The notes below the pieces were generated by a model. The model saw only the letters and a program-made list of their open reading frames with translations. It did no database searches and was not told the origin of the DNA. Below, piece by piece: positions 35,328-42,936 of a DNA stretch of 64,000 nucleotides. The stretch comes from Flaviflexus massiliensis (lineage in GTDB: Bacteria; Actinomycetota; Actinomycetes; Actinomycetales; Actinomycetaceae). The stretch's first letter is position 1, and every line of letters begins with the position of its first letter. The stretch spans positions 248,001-312,000 of the forward strand of contig NZ_LN831057.1 of NCBI RefSeq assembly GCF_001375495.1, given 5' to 3'. The position numbers and the translations under genes are program-made.

Positions 35328-36716
35328 CTAGTTATTGATGTCCAGAATATCCGGTTCACATGAGCCCGTCTGGGTATTGTGTCCTATCCACGAATCCGTT
35401 TCGGCACCTAGATAATCAAGCACTTCACCGACAAAAGAGATCGTGCCTAGCGCGATCACGTCCTCCTCCAGGTCAGCCATTATGTCTCGGAATTCCGGTA
35501 GCCCTTCGGCAAACGGCAGGCCATGACCGGCCTTGACCTCGTAAGCTCCGGGAACCAGTTCCAAACACCCGTTTCGATCCTTTGTCAGCGGCCAGCAACA
35601 CACCACGGTTGCCTCCGGCATGTCGGCCGCTTGCAGCGCTGCCCGCACCGCATCCGGAGTAATCGCGGCATCGACGAACCAGGTGCCACCACCCTTTCCT
35701 GCTACGGGCCGGGAACCCACCCGACAGTCCGTACCTGTCCCGAGGGCAACGTCCTTCCCACGATGGATATCCGTTACATGATCCTTGGGAGATGAGAGGA
35801 CGTGCTGGGAGGACCGGCCGGGAAGATTGAGAATCCCGACAAGATCCGGCTGAAGCTCATGAGGCTCGGCTAAGGCATTTCCGGCCCCGGAAGAATGGGT
35901 GAGACTCTCGGACTGTCCACTTATCTTGCAACAAGTGTCTGAATGAAGACCATGTTTCGTGGATGTGAGTAGCGGCGTCACCGCCTTCGCAAGGCCAGCT
36001 CCCAGCCCCACACTTTGACCAATGAGTGGGTTCAGGTGACTGGCAGGGGGTGGCGTGAGCACATGCGCCCCCCACTGTTCTGCACTGGCAGTCATGATGT
36101 TGGCAACATCCTCGGATTGAGGGGCGCTCGCGATGATTTCAACCGACGAAGAGCCGGCAGAGATCAGATTGCGGGCAATCTCGGGAACCGTATTCCCGAG
36201 TATTCCGCCGTGCTCGAAGAAAATGGGAGTCACCCCAAGGGCAATGTGGGAAAAGAGTGAGACCTCATCGGTTCCACCGCCCATGCCTTCCTCCACAACC
36301 AAAACATCGGCACCGATCTGGGATGCCCACCAGGCACCCATGACCGTGTAGGCACCCGCCGGTGACAGGTAGTGATCAGCCGGCAGGTAGGGAAGCAGTT
36401 CAGCAAGACGATCTGATATCTGATGGTACGTGTCCTGATCGATCGCTGTGCCGTTCAACCGAATGCGCTCGCGGTTGGTGCGAAACGGTGGAGACATGAT
36501 GGAGACGGCGTTGAAGCCCTCTAGTGAAATGCCCACCGACAGGGCTGCCAGAGTCGTGCCCTTCCCCTTCGACCCGACCACTGCGATCGAGGGTGGGGGA
36601 GTGAAATCGAGAAGCTTGATGAGAGTCTTCGATGAAATGAGTGTGCGAGGCAGATTGTCTCTGGTCGACCACTGGCGAAAGAACGGCTCATCGGCCGCAA
36701 GGTGCTGTGCTGTCAT
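35328..36716 (-). CDS. Mur-ligase/folylpolyglutamate synthase-like protein
   Basis: 462 aa. The N-terminal half carries an ATP P-loop, SIAVVGSKGKGTTLAAL (about residues 44-60; FolC normally GTNGKGS), then FNAVSIMSPPFRTNRERIRLNG, like the FolC SPHLxxxxERI motif, and VLVVEEGMGGGTDEVSLF. The C-terminal part, VRAALQAADMPEATVVCCWPLTKDR, parallels the FolC Rossmann end. The segment about residues 250-320 is unusually Ser/His-rich and may be an insert. A glutamate-ligase activity is inferred by fold; substrate unknown. ATG 36716 with TACGAT 9 nt upstream. Confidence 0.65.
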   Translation of the reverse strand: MTAQHLAADEPFFRQWSTRDNLPRTLISSKTLIKLLDFTPPPSIAVVGSKGKGTTLAALSVGISLEGFNAVSIMSPPFRTNRERIRLNGTAIDQDTYHQISDRLAELLPYLPADHYLSPAGAYTVMGAWWASQIGADVLVVEEGMGGGTDEVSLFSHIALGVTPIFFEHGGILGNTVPEIARNLISAGSSSVEIIASAPQSEDVANIMTASAEQWGAHVLTPPPASHLNPLIGQSVGLGAGLAKAVTPLLTSTKHGLHSDTCCKISGQSESLTHSSGAGNALAEPHELQPDLVGILNLPGRSSQHVLSSPKDHVTDIHRGKDVALGTGTDCRVGSRPVAGKGGGTWFVDAAITPDAVRAALQAADMPEATVVCCWPLTKDRNGCLELVPGAYEVKAGHGLPFAEGLPEFRDIMADLEEDVIALGTISFVGEVLDYLGAETDSWIGHNTQTGSCEPDILDINN

Positions 36717-36882
36717 GGTGAGAACATCGTAAGCCCGAAGTTCACCCAGACAGGTCAAGAGGACTCGACACTGCCTTGCCGGGACCGATGGCGAGTATCC
36801 AGAACACTTAATTTGGGTATTCCCATCATCCGCCGATCGCGGAACTTCTTGGGATCGAATCCGAAGTCAATAGAATCAGAAC

Positions 36883-37347
36883 ATGGCACGACTTGAAGTG
36901 GGCGACAGGGCCCCAGAATTTACGATCGAAACTCCGAACGGCACCGTCTCGCTCGCAGATCTGCTTGAGAAGGCAGAAAAGGGCGTCATTGTTTACTTCT
37001 ACCCGAAGGCGATGACGCCGGGATGTACGACGGAAGCGTGCGACTTTAGGGATGCACGGCTGACAGATGCTGGCTACGAAGTCATCGGCATCTCACCTGA
37101 CTCGATCAACAAGCTCCAGTCCTTCGCCGAGGCTGAGCTGCTCGACTTCCCGCTCGGCTCCGACCCCGACCACGAAGTCCTCGAGGCCTATGGTGCGTGG
37201 GGTGAGAAGAAGAACTACGGACGAACCGTTGTTGGTGTTATCCGGTCCACCTTTGTTATCAATCCCGACGGCACCATTGCTGAGGCCATGTACAACGTGA
37301 AGGCCACGGGACACGTTGCTCGAGTGACCAAAAACATCCTCGCCTGA
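36883..37347 (+). CDS. bcp: Thioredoxin-dependent thiol peroxidase (Bcp/PrxQ)
   Basis: 154 aa. Reduces hydroperoxides. Peroxidatic Cys in MTPGCTTEACDFRD (about residues 44-57), with the resolving Cys five residues later (CTTEAC), the PrxQ helix-alpha2 arrangement. Start MARLEVGDRAPEFTIETPNG and end TFVINPDGTIAEAMYNVKATGHV fit the family. ATG 36883 follows TAGAAT (36871-36876) by exactly 6 nt: leaderless. Monocistronic. Confidence 0.95.
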   Translation: MARLEVGDRAPEFTIETPNGTVSLADLLEKAEKGVIVYFYPKAMTPGCTTEACDFRDARLTDAGYEVIGISPDSINKLQSFAEAELLDFPLGSDPDHEVLEAYGAWGEKKNYGRTVVGVIRSTFVINPDGTIAEAMYNVKATGHVARVTKNILA

Positions 37348-37391
37348 ACCGTTTTCCCTCTGCCGCTCCGGTAGCCTATTGTGGAAACCGA

Positions 37392-37473
37392 GCGCGAGTG
37401 GCGGAATTGGCAGACGCGCCAGATTTAGGTTCTGGTGTCTTCGGGCGTGTGGGTTCAAGTCCCACCTTGCGCA
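37392..37473 (+). tRNA. tRNA-Leu (anticodon UAG)
   Basis: 82 nt with the long variable arm of class II tRNAs. Acceptor GCGCGAG (37392-37398) pairs with CTTGCGC (37466-37472). Anticodon stem CCAGA/TCTGG encloses TTTAGGT, giving TAG at 37426-37428. T-arm GTGGGTTCAAGTCCCAC. CCA not encoded. Confidence 0.95.
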
Positions 37474-37478
37474 CAATG

Positions 37479-37515
37479 CCCCTGGAAGTACTTACGAAGT
37501 ATTCCCAGGGGTTTC
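37479..37515 (+). terminator. Terminator of tRNA-Leu
   Basis: Outer stem CCCCTGG (37479-37485)/CCAGGGG (37505-37511), with an inner AAGTACTT/AAGTATT pairing, followed by TTTC. Confidence 0.75.
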
Positions 37516-37580
37516 AACTTTCCAGAACACGAGTTCCGGCTTATAGGACAAAATGTGTTGGTCGGGTCGTGTTTTAGAAG

Positions 37581-38723
37581 CTAGGTCCAGGAGTTCGGGT
37601 GGGGGCTGGTGTGGTGGAGCTCGTTCCAGACTGCGATGGTGCCCATGACGGGCAGGCCGATGTCACGCTCATGGCTCTCACGGCGAGCCGCTGCCTGATA
37701 GAGCTCACTGATCTGGGACTCGGTGGGCATGGTCTGCAAGATCATGGCCGGACTCAACGGCGTCTCGGTATGCATGTAGCACCACCACATAATCGCTTTG
37801 ATACGCCGCTCGAAACTCATTCCCCGATGATCACGCAGCAAGGCACGCAGCTGGGTGTTGACTCCGCCCTCGATCCGGTTGTTGGTTGCCGGCAGCGGCA
37901 CTGCCAGGTAGGCCGAAGCAGGATAATTCTTGGGGTCAACAAAAGTGAACAAAGTCGAGGAACGGATTAAGGTATCCAAGCTCGATCGTGCGGTGATCAG
38001 TCGCTGATGAGTGAACACTGTCCTGCCAGTAGCCAGGGTCGTTTTCTCAGCCAGGAACTCTTCCCACCGGTTGCGCCACTGCCCGTACGCCACCAGCCAC
38101 GCGGCTGCCTCAACATTCGTTGATACTTTCATCAGAGCCTTGGCCAGCCCGTAGATCTCTACTCCTGCCTGGGTTCGCGGGCGCGTGGTGGTCTGCCGAC
38201 GGACCTGGCTGAAGGCGTGGAACAGGCAGCGTTGGACCTTGGTGTGTGGCCATAGCTTCCGTCTGGCTGCAGCAAATCCCTGCCCGCCGTCGGTGACCAC
38301 CGCGTCGGGGGCGGCGATCTTCGACAGAAGGGCTTCCCATGAGGTGGTGCGCTCGGTACGGGCCAGGTGCCAGCCGAGCACGTGGGTGTTGCTGGTGGCG
38401 ATCAAGATGACGGCAAGCCTGCCGAGGTGGATCCCGTCAACGTAGACGACCCGGTGGACCTCGTCCACGATCGGGGGTAAAGGCCACAGTGCCCAGAAGC
38501 GTTGGGTGCGGCGCCGGTAGGTGCGCCCGGCCCCGGGCAGGTCTCGTTGGCGCTTGCGGGAGAACAAGAAGCTCAGGAACAGGGCGAGGTCTTTCGCGTC
38601 CGTATTGATCTGTGCGACCTGGGTTGTCCCGCACGAGGGGCATCGGTAGCGCTGGCGTCCCGTGCCGGTCTTTCCGTACCGGGTCATGGGCCGCTGACAA
38701 GGACTACAAGAAGGCGTATTCAC
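37581..38723 (-). CDS. Transposase, IS1249/IS256-type DDE
   Basis: 380 aa, full length. N-terminal zinc ribbon CSPCQRPM...YRCPSCG, a short helical DNA-binding part, then the DDE core: VVYVDGIHLGRLAVILIA (first Asp, about residue 95), DAVVTDGGQGFAAA (second Asp, about 139), a mutator-type CLFHAF(S)QVRR motif, and NNRIEGGVNTQLR (Glu about 290). ATG 38723. The frame is intact, so the element may be active. Confidence 0.9.
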   Translation of the reverse strand: MNTPSCSPCQRPMTRYGKTGTGRQRYRCPSCGTTQVAQINTDAKDLALFLSFLFSRKRQRDLPGAGRTYRRRTQRFWALWPLPPIVDEVHRVVYVDGIHLGRLAVILIATSNTHVLGWHLARTERTTSWEALLSKIAAPDAVVTDGGQGFAAARRKLWPHTKVQRCLFHAFSQVRRQTTTRPRTQAGVEIYGLAKALMKVSTNVEAAAWLVAYGQWRNRWEEFLAEKTTLATGRTVFTHQRLITARSSLDTLIRSSTLFTFVDPKNYPASAYLAVPLPATNNRIEGGVNTQLRALLRDHRGMSFERRIKAIMWWCYMHTETPLSPAMILQTMPTESQISELYQAAARRESHERDIGLPVMGTIAVWNELHHTSPHPNSWT

Positions 38724-38786
38724 GCCTTTAATCAGGCAACTCCAAACCTGCTTTTATGGTGATAACACGCCCATAAGTCGAGGTGA

Positions 38787-38990
38787 AACCAACACCGAAT
38801 GTCCTATAACCTGGCTCCAGGAACCCAACTCTGACCCCGACCTTTTAGCTCTATGCCGGGGGAAAGTCGCAGTGAAACCAACACGTAGTGTCCACCTGTG
38901 AAGTTGAAACCATCGAACTTCAATCCCGACAAAACGTTGACAGCAAGCCGAAAAACCCGACCCAAACCAACACCAAATGTCCTATAAGCC
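38787..38990. repeat. Three end-like sequences at an exact 89-bp period
   Basis: The word AACCAACAC with a following TGTCC recurs at 38787, 38876 and 38965; the intervals are 89 and 89 bp. The first and third copies end in CCTATAA(G)CC like a true IS end; the second is diverged (TGTCCACCTG). The spacer sequences between them are only weakly alike. Confidence 0.8.
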
Positions 38991-39016
38991 CGAGTTCCAG
39001 GGCGTGCGACAGAGAT

Positions 39017-39745
39017 TCAGACCTCGAGCTTTGAATAGAGCAACGCTAGGTCGGACCGAGTTACGAGTCTCTGAGGGGGTTGCTCGGCCTTGCCAAGAAC
39101 GAGCAGTGCGGCCGGAGGCTCCTCCTTTTCGCCGGCTGTTCCAGACAAGATTCTGACTGCTTTAACGGTCGAACATGGTTGCCGCACAGTTTTGAGGCGA
39201 TCCCCTGTCTCTGCAAAATTCAGAACCTCACGGATTGGGGTGGAATCGACAATTCCGCCATCTGTCTCCATGCTGTCCGCAAACCAGCGAGCAATGGCGT
39301 TTGTCGTGATTAACGAGAATCCTTCACTCGTCTTCACGGGTGCCTGAGAGAAGTCCTTCTCCTTAACGAGAGTAAGAAACTCGCCGAGGTCATCGTCGGG
39401 AGAGAAGATCTGAGGGATATCGAAGTTGCTAGTGGCTTCGAGGACAGAAAGAGGATGTTCGAGATGTCGCTCAATCTTGAGTATGGAATCGACAATATCC
39501 TCTCGTGGTTCAGCAATGGGTTGACCATTGAGGTACCGATTGTGAGCAATGGAGTTACGAAGAATTGCGTACGCTCTCAACTCTTTCTTGTGAGCGTGGT
39601 GAACGGTCCTCGACTTGTCGAGAAGGTCGCCAAATGCAACGTATTGCTAATCGTCCCATTCGTGTCTCTGTCAACGTTTGAGGATGTTCTCGATGTTCGC
39701 AAACGCATCGAGAAATCGCCTCGCATTCGAATCGGAGGAAGCCAT
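39017..39745 (-). pseudogene. CBS-domain protein with N-terminal helical domain, frameshifted
   Basis: From ATG 39745 the frame reads MASSDSNARRFLDAFANIENILKR, then hits TGA and TAG; an adjacent frame supplies VDRDTNGTIS, and from about 39640 the original frame resumes, QYVAFGDLLDKSRTVHHAHKKELRAYAILRNSIAHNRYLNGQPIAEP, and continues unbroken to 39017 through a CBS-pair region (LVKEKDFSQAPVKTSEGFSLITTNAIARWFAD...LVTRSDLALLYSKL). Two compensating frameshifts are the simplest explanation. The C-terminal 187 residues are still open and might be expressed. Lies directly beside the IS end. Confidence 0.7.
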
Positions 39746-39855
39746 GTCCACCACTTTCTATCTAATTTCCATCTAAGTTGGGCCTCTGGGGCTAGGAAAA
39801 CTATGTACCCGGACATTGTGTACTGCTTGAGACTGATTAACGCAATAACTCAGCA

Positions 39856-40719
39856 CTAGGAGGAAAGCCAGTCGGCCATATCCTCCCAGGTCTGTTTGCC
39901 TTTCTTGCGGTGGAAAATGCCGTGGTGACCAAGGCTGGAAATGCCGAGATCGGCAGGGGAGTAGAACTGATTTGTCACGCGCGCATTGGTGAGCATCGTG
40001 CCGAGCTTTGTTGCCTGCTCCGGGGTAGCCTACAGATCATCCGTTGCGGCAACGCAGAGAACATCAGCATCAATGCCGGGCATGAGCCTACCTGCGCCCA
40101 ATGTCGGATCGTCATAGAGGAAGCCCGGGAGTTTGGTCCAGGATGCCCACTCGATGAGCACGCTGGTTGGGAGATCCTCTCCCAGGCCAAGTTTCCGGCT
40201 CGGCATATAGCCGAGGCTCGAAGCGATCGCGGGCCCCGCCAAGTTGAGCAGAGCCTTGACTCTGAGCTGCTCGGTAAAGGATGGGATGTCGGGGGTGTAG
40301 GCGATGTGCGCTGCGGCAAGAATAAAGCGGTCGACTATTCCTAGTCCGGATCCCATGGCGAGGCCGTGCCCTCCGATGCTATGCCCAACGGCCATGATGG
40401 GAAGACTGTAGAAGCGATTGTGTGCCCACCTGGTGACAGTGGGCATATCCACCGTGAGCCAGTCCCTCATCCGCAAGTCGGGAAAGAGCTGGCACGGACC
40501 GGAATGTCCGGTGCCCCGATAGTCATAGGTGAGCGCCGCGATGCCACGGCCCGCCAGGTACTGGGCAAACCCTCGATAGAAGCCCTGGGGTGTGGCAGTA
40601 GCCGAGTGAATGATCGTGACGCTCTTTGGTTCACCGTCTGGAAGGTAAAGGGTGCCGATGATGGGAGTGCCGGCAGTTGGAATGTCGACCAGTGAACCAT
40701 GTAGAGCTGTGTTGACCAT
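39856..40719 (-). pseudogene. Alpha/beta hydrolase with one in-frame UAG
   Basis: The frame from ATG 40719 encodes MVNTALHGSLVDIPTAGTPIIGTLYLPDG, a GYRGTGHSG-like loop (LTYDYRGTGHSGP), and nucleophile elbow AVGHSIGGHG (about residues 111-120), then stops at TAG (40032-40030) after VLCVAATDDL. The same frame continues for 57 residues (ATPEQATKLGTMLTN...LGHHGIFHRKKGKQTWEDMADWLSS) with the expected catalytic His in GHHGIFH. So a single nonsense mutation removes the His and abolishes activity. TAGGCT lies 6 nt before the ATG (leaderless promoter). Confidence 0.8.
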
Positions 40720-40796
40720 GAACCCAGCCTAGTGAGGTCAGTCGTGTTTGCACCCGAATCGATCCATTTCAGCTTATGTTCCGACTATTTGCTGCA

Positions 40797-41744
40797 TCAG
40801 AGGGGAACAACCGGGGTGGAACTCGGCTTTACTGACCAGGGCTTCGCCTCCGGCAGGTCGAGCGCGCCAATCTCGGTGGTGATGGCGAGGAGGCGCTCGC
40901 GGAGAGGCTTGGCACGACCCGCAAAGTTCCGTTGCATCGCGGCATACTGGCTCCGCCCCGCGGGCGTTTCGATTCTGATGGGGTCAACACCCAGGTGGGA
41001 GAGGTCGTAGGCCGCTGCCGCCATGTCCATCCACCGAATGTCTCGGGCAAGATCAAAAGCATCGAGAAGAAGATCGCCGGGGATCGCGGGGCCGAGTTGA
41101 AGGCACCACTTGAGCACATCCATATTCGCGTGCAAACAGCCACCCTGCTCAAGTTCGAGCACCTTTTCACGCGTGGGCTGAAGCGTGTTGTGGGGGACCG
41201 CCTCGTCGGTGAAGAACCGGAACGCATCGTAGTGCGTGCACTTCACCGTCGCCTCATCGACAGCTTTCTTGGTGCCCTCCTGTCCGAGGCGGAGCGGGAT
41301 GCCGTGGCGCGTTTCTCCGTCATACACCATGCACCACTCGTGCCAACCAAAGCAGGAAAATAGGGGAGTGCGACCAAGGATTGCTTTCGCAAGATCGTGA
41401 ACAAAACGGATCCCACGAGCCCGGTCCGGAACGTACTGGGCGAGATCGAGGAACAGGACACCATTAATCTCCCGATGCCACCGCCACCCCAGCCTCTCCA
41501 CGTACTCCTCGTACGCAGGATGATCTTCACCGGGGCGAGCGAGCCCAACCCCAGCGCCGGGATGCCAACGCTTGAGGAAGCTGGGACGGAGCGGATAGTA
41601 CTCCCACAGGAAGTCCTCAACCGCGTGCCGTTCACCTAGCGCCCGACGCTGTTCGTGCGCTGCTGAGCGTGCGCCCGCGGCTGCCACGTGCTGTTGGCGC
41701 AGGTTCCACCAGGTATCAACGGAGAGGATGAACATCCCAACCAT
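40797..41744 (-). CDS. Actinobacterial protein often labelled 3-methyladenine DNA glycosylase
   Basis: About 312-315 aa. Conserved segments HAVEDFLWEYYPLRPSFLKRWHPGAGVGL (about residues 40-68), FSCFGWHEWCMVYDG and GGCLHANMDVLKWCLQLGP. Homologues are commonly annotated as 3-methyladenine DNA glycosylase in actinobacterial genomes, but no helix-hairpin-helix or AAG-type catalytic motif can be seen, so the label is weak. The abundance of Trp, His and Tyr suggests a ligand-binding enzyme. Starts ATG 41744 or 41735. Divergent from the FAH gene with overlapping -10 boxes. Confidence 0.6.
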   Translation of the reverse strand: MVGMFILSVDTWWNLRQQHVAAAGARSAAHEQRRALGERHAVEDFLWEYYPLRPSFLKRWHPGAGVGLARPGEDHPAYEEYVERLGWRWHREINGVLFLDLAQYVPDRARGIRFVHDLAKAILGRTPLFSCFGWHEWCMVYDGETRHGIPLRLGQEGTKKAVDEATVKCTHYDAFRFFTDEAVPHNTLQPTREKVLELEQGGCLHANMDVLKWCLQLGPAIPGDLLLDAFDLARDIRWMDMAAAAYDLSHLGVDPIRIETPAGRSQYAAMQRNFAGRAKPLRERLLAITTEIGALDLPEAKPWSVKPSSTPVVPL

Positions 41745-41754
41745 CTTGCCACGC

Positions 41755-41761
41755 TAATGTA
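41755..41761. promoter_or_regulatory. Overlapping divergent -10 boxes
   Basis: On the plus strand TAATGT (41755-41760) ends 6 nt before ATG 41767. On the minus strand TACATT (41761-41756) ends 11 nt before ATG 41744. The two boxes occupy nearly the same bases, so the two genes should compete for polymerase. Confidence 0.5.
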
Positions 41762-41766
41762 GGAAC

Positions 41767-42537
41767 ATGCAGATCGCTCGAATTTCACTTGAAGCCGGCC
41801 CCCGCTATGCCATAGTCGACCACGAAACTGACGAGTATGTTGTGCTCGCTGGCGACCCCATCTTCCAAGCTCTTGACACGACCGGGCAGCGCGTGCCCAT
41901 GGCGGGCACGCGGGTCCTCTCGCCGATCATTCCCCGTTCCAAAGTCATTGGTGTAGGCAAGAACTACATGGACCACATTGAAGAAATGGGAGGGGAAGTC
42001 CCAACCGCCCCGGTCCTGTTCTTCAAGCCCAACACCTCGGTCATTGGCCCCAACGATCCGATTGTTGCACCGTCGTGGGCCAAGGAACTCTCCTATGAGG
42101 CGGAACTCGCCGTGATCATTGGCCGCCCCTGCAAGGACGTACCTATCGAGCGTGTGGACGAAGTGATTTACGGGTACACCGCTGCCAATGACATCACCGC
42201 CCGCGACATTCAGCGCGATGAGCCCCAGTGGGCGCGAGCGAAAGGCTTTGATACCTCATGCCCCCTCGGCCCGGTCATCGACCTCGACTTCGATCCATCC
42301 GATGTTGCTGTGCGCTCCACGGTCAACGGTGAGCTACGGCAAGATGGTCGGACCTCGCAGATGATTCGTCCTGTCAAGGAACTCGTTTCCTACGTCTCTC
42401 ACGCATTCTCACTGCTGCCTGGCGATGTGATCCTCACCGGCACCCCGGCAGGCGTAGGCATCATGTCGGAAGGGGACACCGTGACCGTTGAAATCGAAGG
42501 GCTCGGAGAGCTAACTAACCAGCTTCATTCCAGCTAG
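41767..42537 (+). CDS. Fumarylacetoacetate hydrolase-family protein
   Basis: 256 aa. Metal-binding Glu/Glu/Asp set: PILFFKP-type VLFFKPNTSVIGPND, LSYEAELAVIIGRPCKDVP (about residues 108-126) and YTAANDITARDIQRDEPQWARAKGFDTSCPLGP; C-terminal LLPGDVILTGTPAGVGIMSEGD. This is the YcgM/acylpyruvase subgroup: hydrolysis of acylpyruvates or oxaloacetate decarboxylation. ATG 41767 is leaderless, 6 nt after TAATGT. Monocistronic with its own terminator. Confidence 0.9.
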   Translation: MQIARISLEAGPRYAIVDHETDEYVVLAGDPIFQALDTTGQRVPMAGTRVLSPIIPRSKVIGVGKNYMDHIEEMGGEVPTAPVLFFKPNTSVIGPNDPIVAPSWAKELSYEAELAVIIGRPCKDVPIERVDEVIYGYTAANDITARDIQRDEPQWARAKGFDTSCPLGPVIDLDFDPSDVAVRSTVNGELRQDGRTSQMIRPVKELVSYVSHAFSLLPGDVILTGTPAGVGIMSEGDTVTVEIEGLGELTNQLHSS

Positions 42538-42564
42538 CAATTTCGCTTTCGAGCAAAGATTGAG

Positions 42565-42597
42565 TGGTGGCCTCGCATCGTGCGAGGCCACCATTTT
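42565..42597 (+). terminator. Terminator after FAH gene
   Basis: 13-bp perfect stem TGGTGGCCTCGCA (42565-42577)/TGCGAGGCCACCA (42581-42593), 3-nt loop, TTTT tail. Confidence 0.9.
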
Positions 42598-42936
42598 CTT
42601 TGCCACCAAAGGGAATGGTCGGAACTTTCGGTGGTCCCGTTAGTCTGGGAAATCAAATATTTCACCCGGAAATCGATCGCATGGGTGCCGTCATAGCCGA
42701 AGGGGTTGAGTGATGTTCCTCACCCAAAGCTTCGCGTCTGCAAGATTTTCAATCAAAGAGCGGTGATGCCGCGCCGATTGAGAAGTTGGTGCGTAAAAAA
42801 TTGCTGCGGTTTATTTCTGGCTCGGGGAATGGGCTTTAATCTCAAGATTAAACACGGAATAAGCCGTATCATGGAGAGCGGAGTTGACGAAACTCTGTTG
42901 AGACATCGAGGCCAATCAGTTCCCCAAGGAGGAAAC
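42598..42936 (+). other. Leader region of the Moco oxidoreductase gene
   Basis: About 340 bp. The reading frame is open back to 42706 but has no family sequence, and the ribosome site AGGAGG just before 42937 fixes the start there. A small GGGTTGAG...CTCACCC hairpin lies near 42702-42724. No riboswitch consensus was recognised. Confidence 0.4.

Larger units (their letters stand above)
37538..38990 (-). mobile_element. IS1249-type insertion sequence (IS256 family)
   Basis: About 1,453 bp. Left end GGCTTATAGGACAAAATGTG (37538 on); the right end, read inward from 38990, is GGCTTATAGGACATTTGGTG. An 8-bp direct repeat CGAGTTCC flanks both sides (37530-37537 and 38991-38998), the target duplication expected for IS256-family elements. 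One transposase gene on the minus strand. The right side has two further end-like copies at 89-bp steps inside the element (see the repeat entry). Inserted just after the tRNA-Leu terminator. Confidence 0.88.

Noticed and set aside
42598-42936. Molybdenum-cofactor riboswitch before the Moco enzyme, or a longer protein starting at 42706
   Set aside because: No Moco RNA core could be matched, and the strong AGGAGG site fixes the start at 42937.
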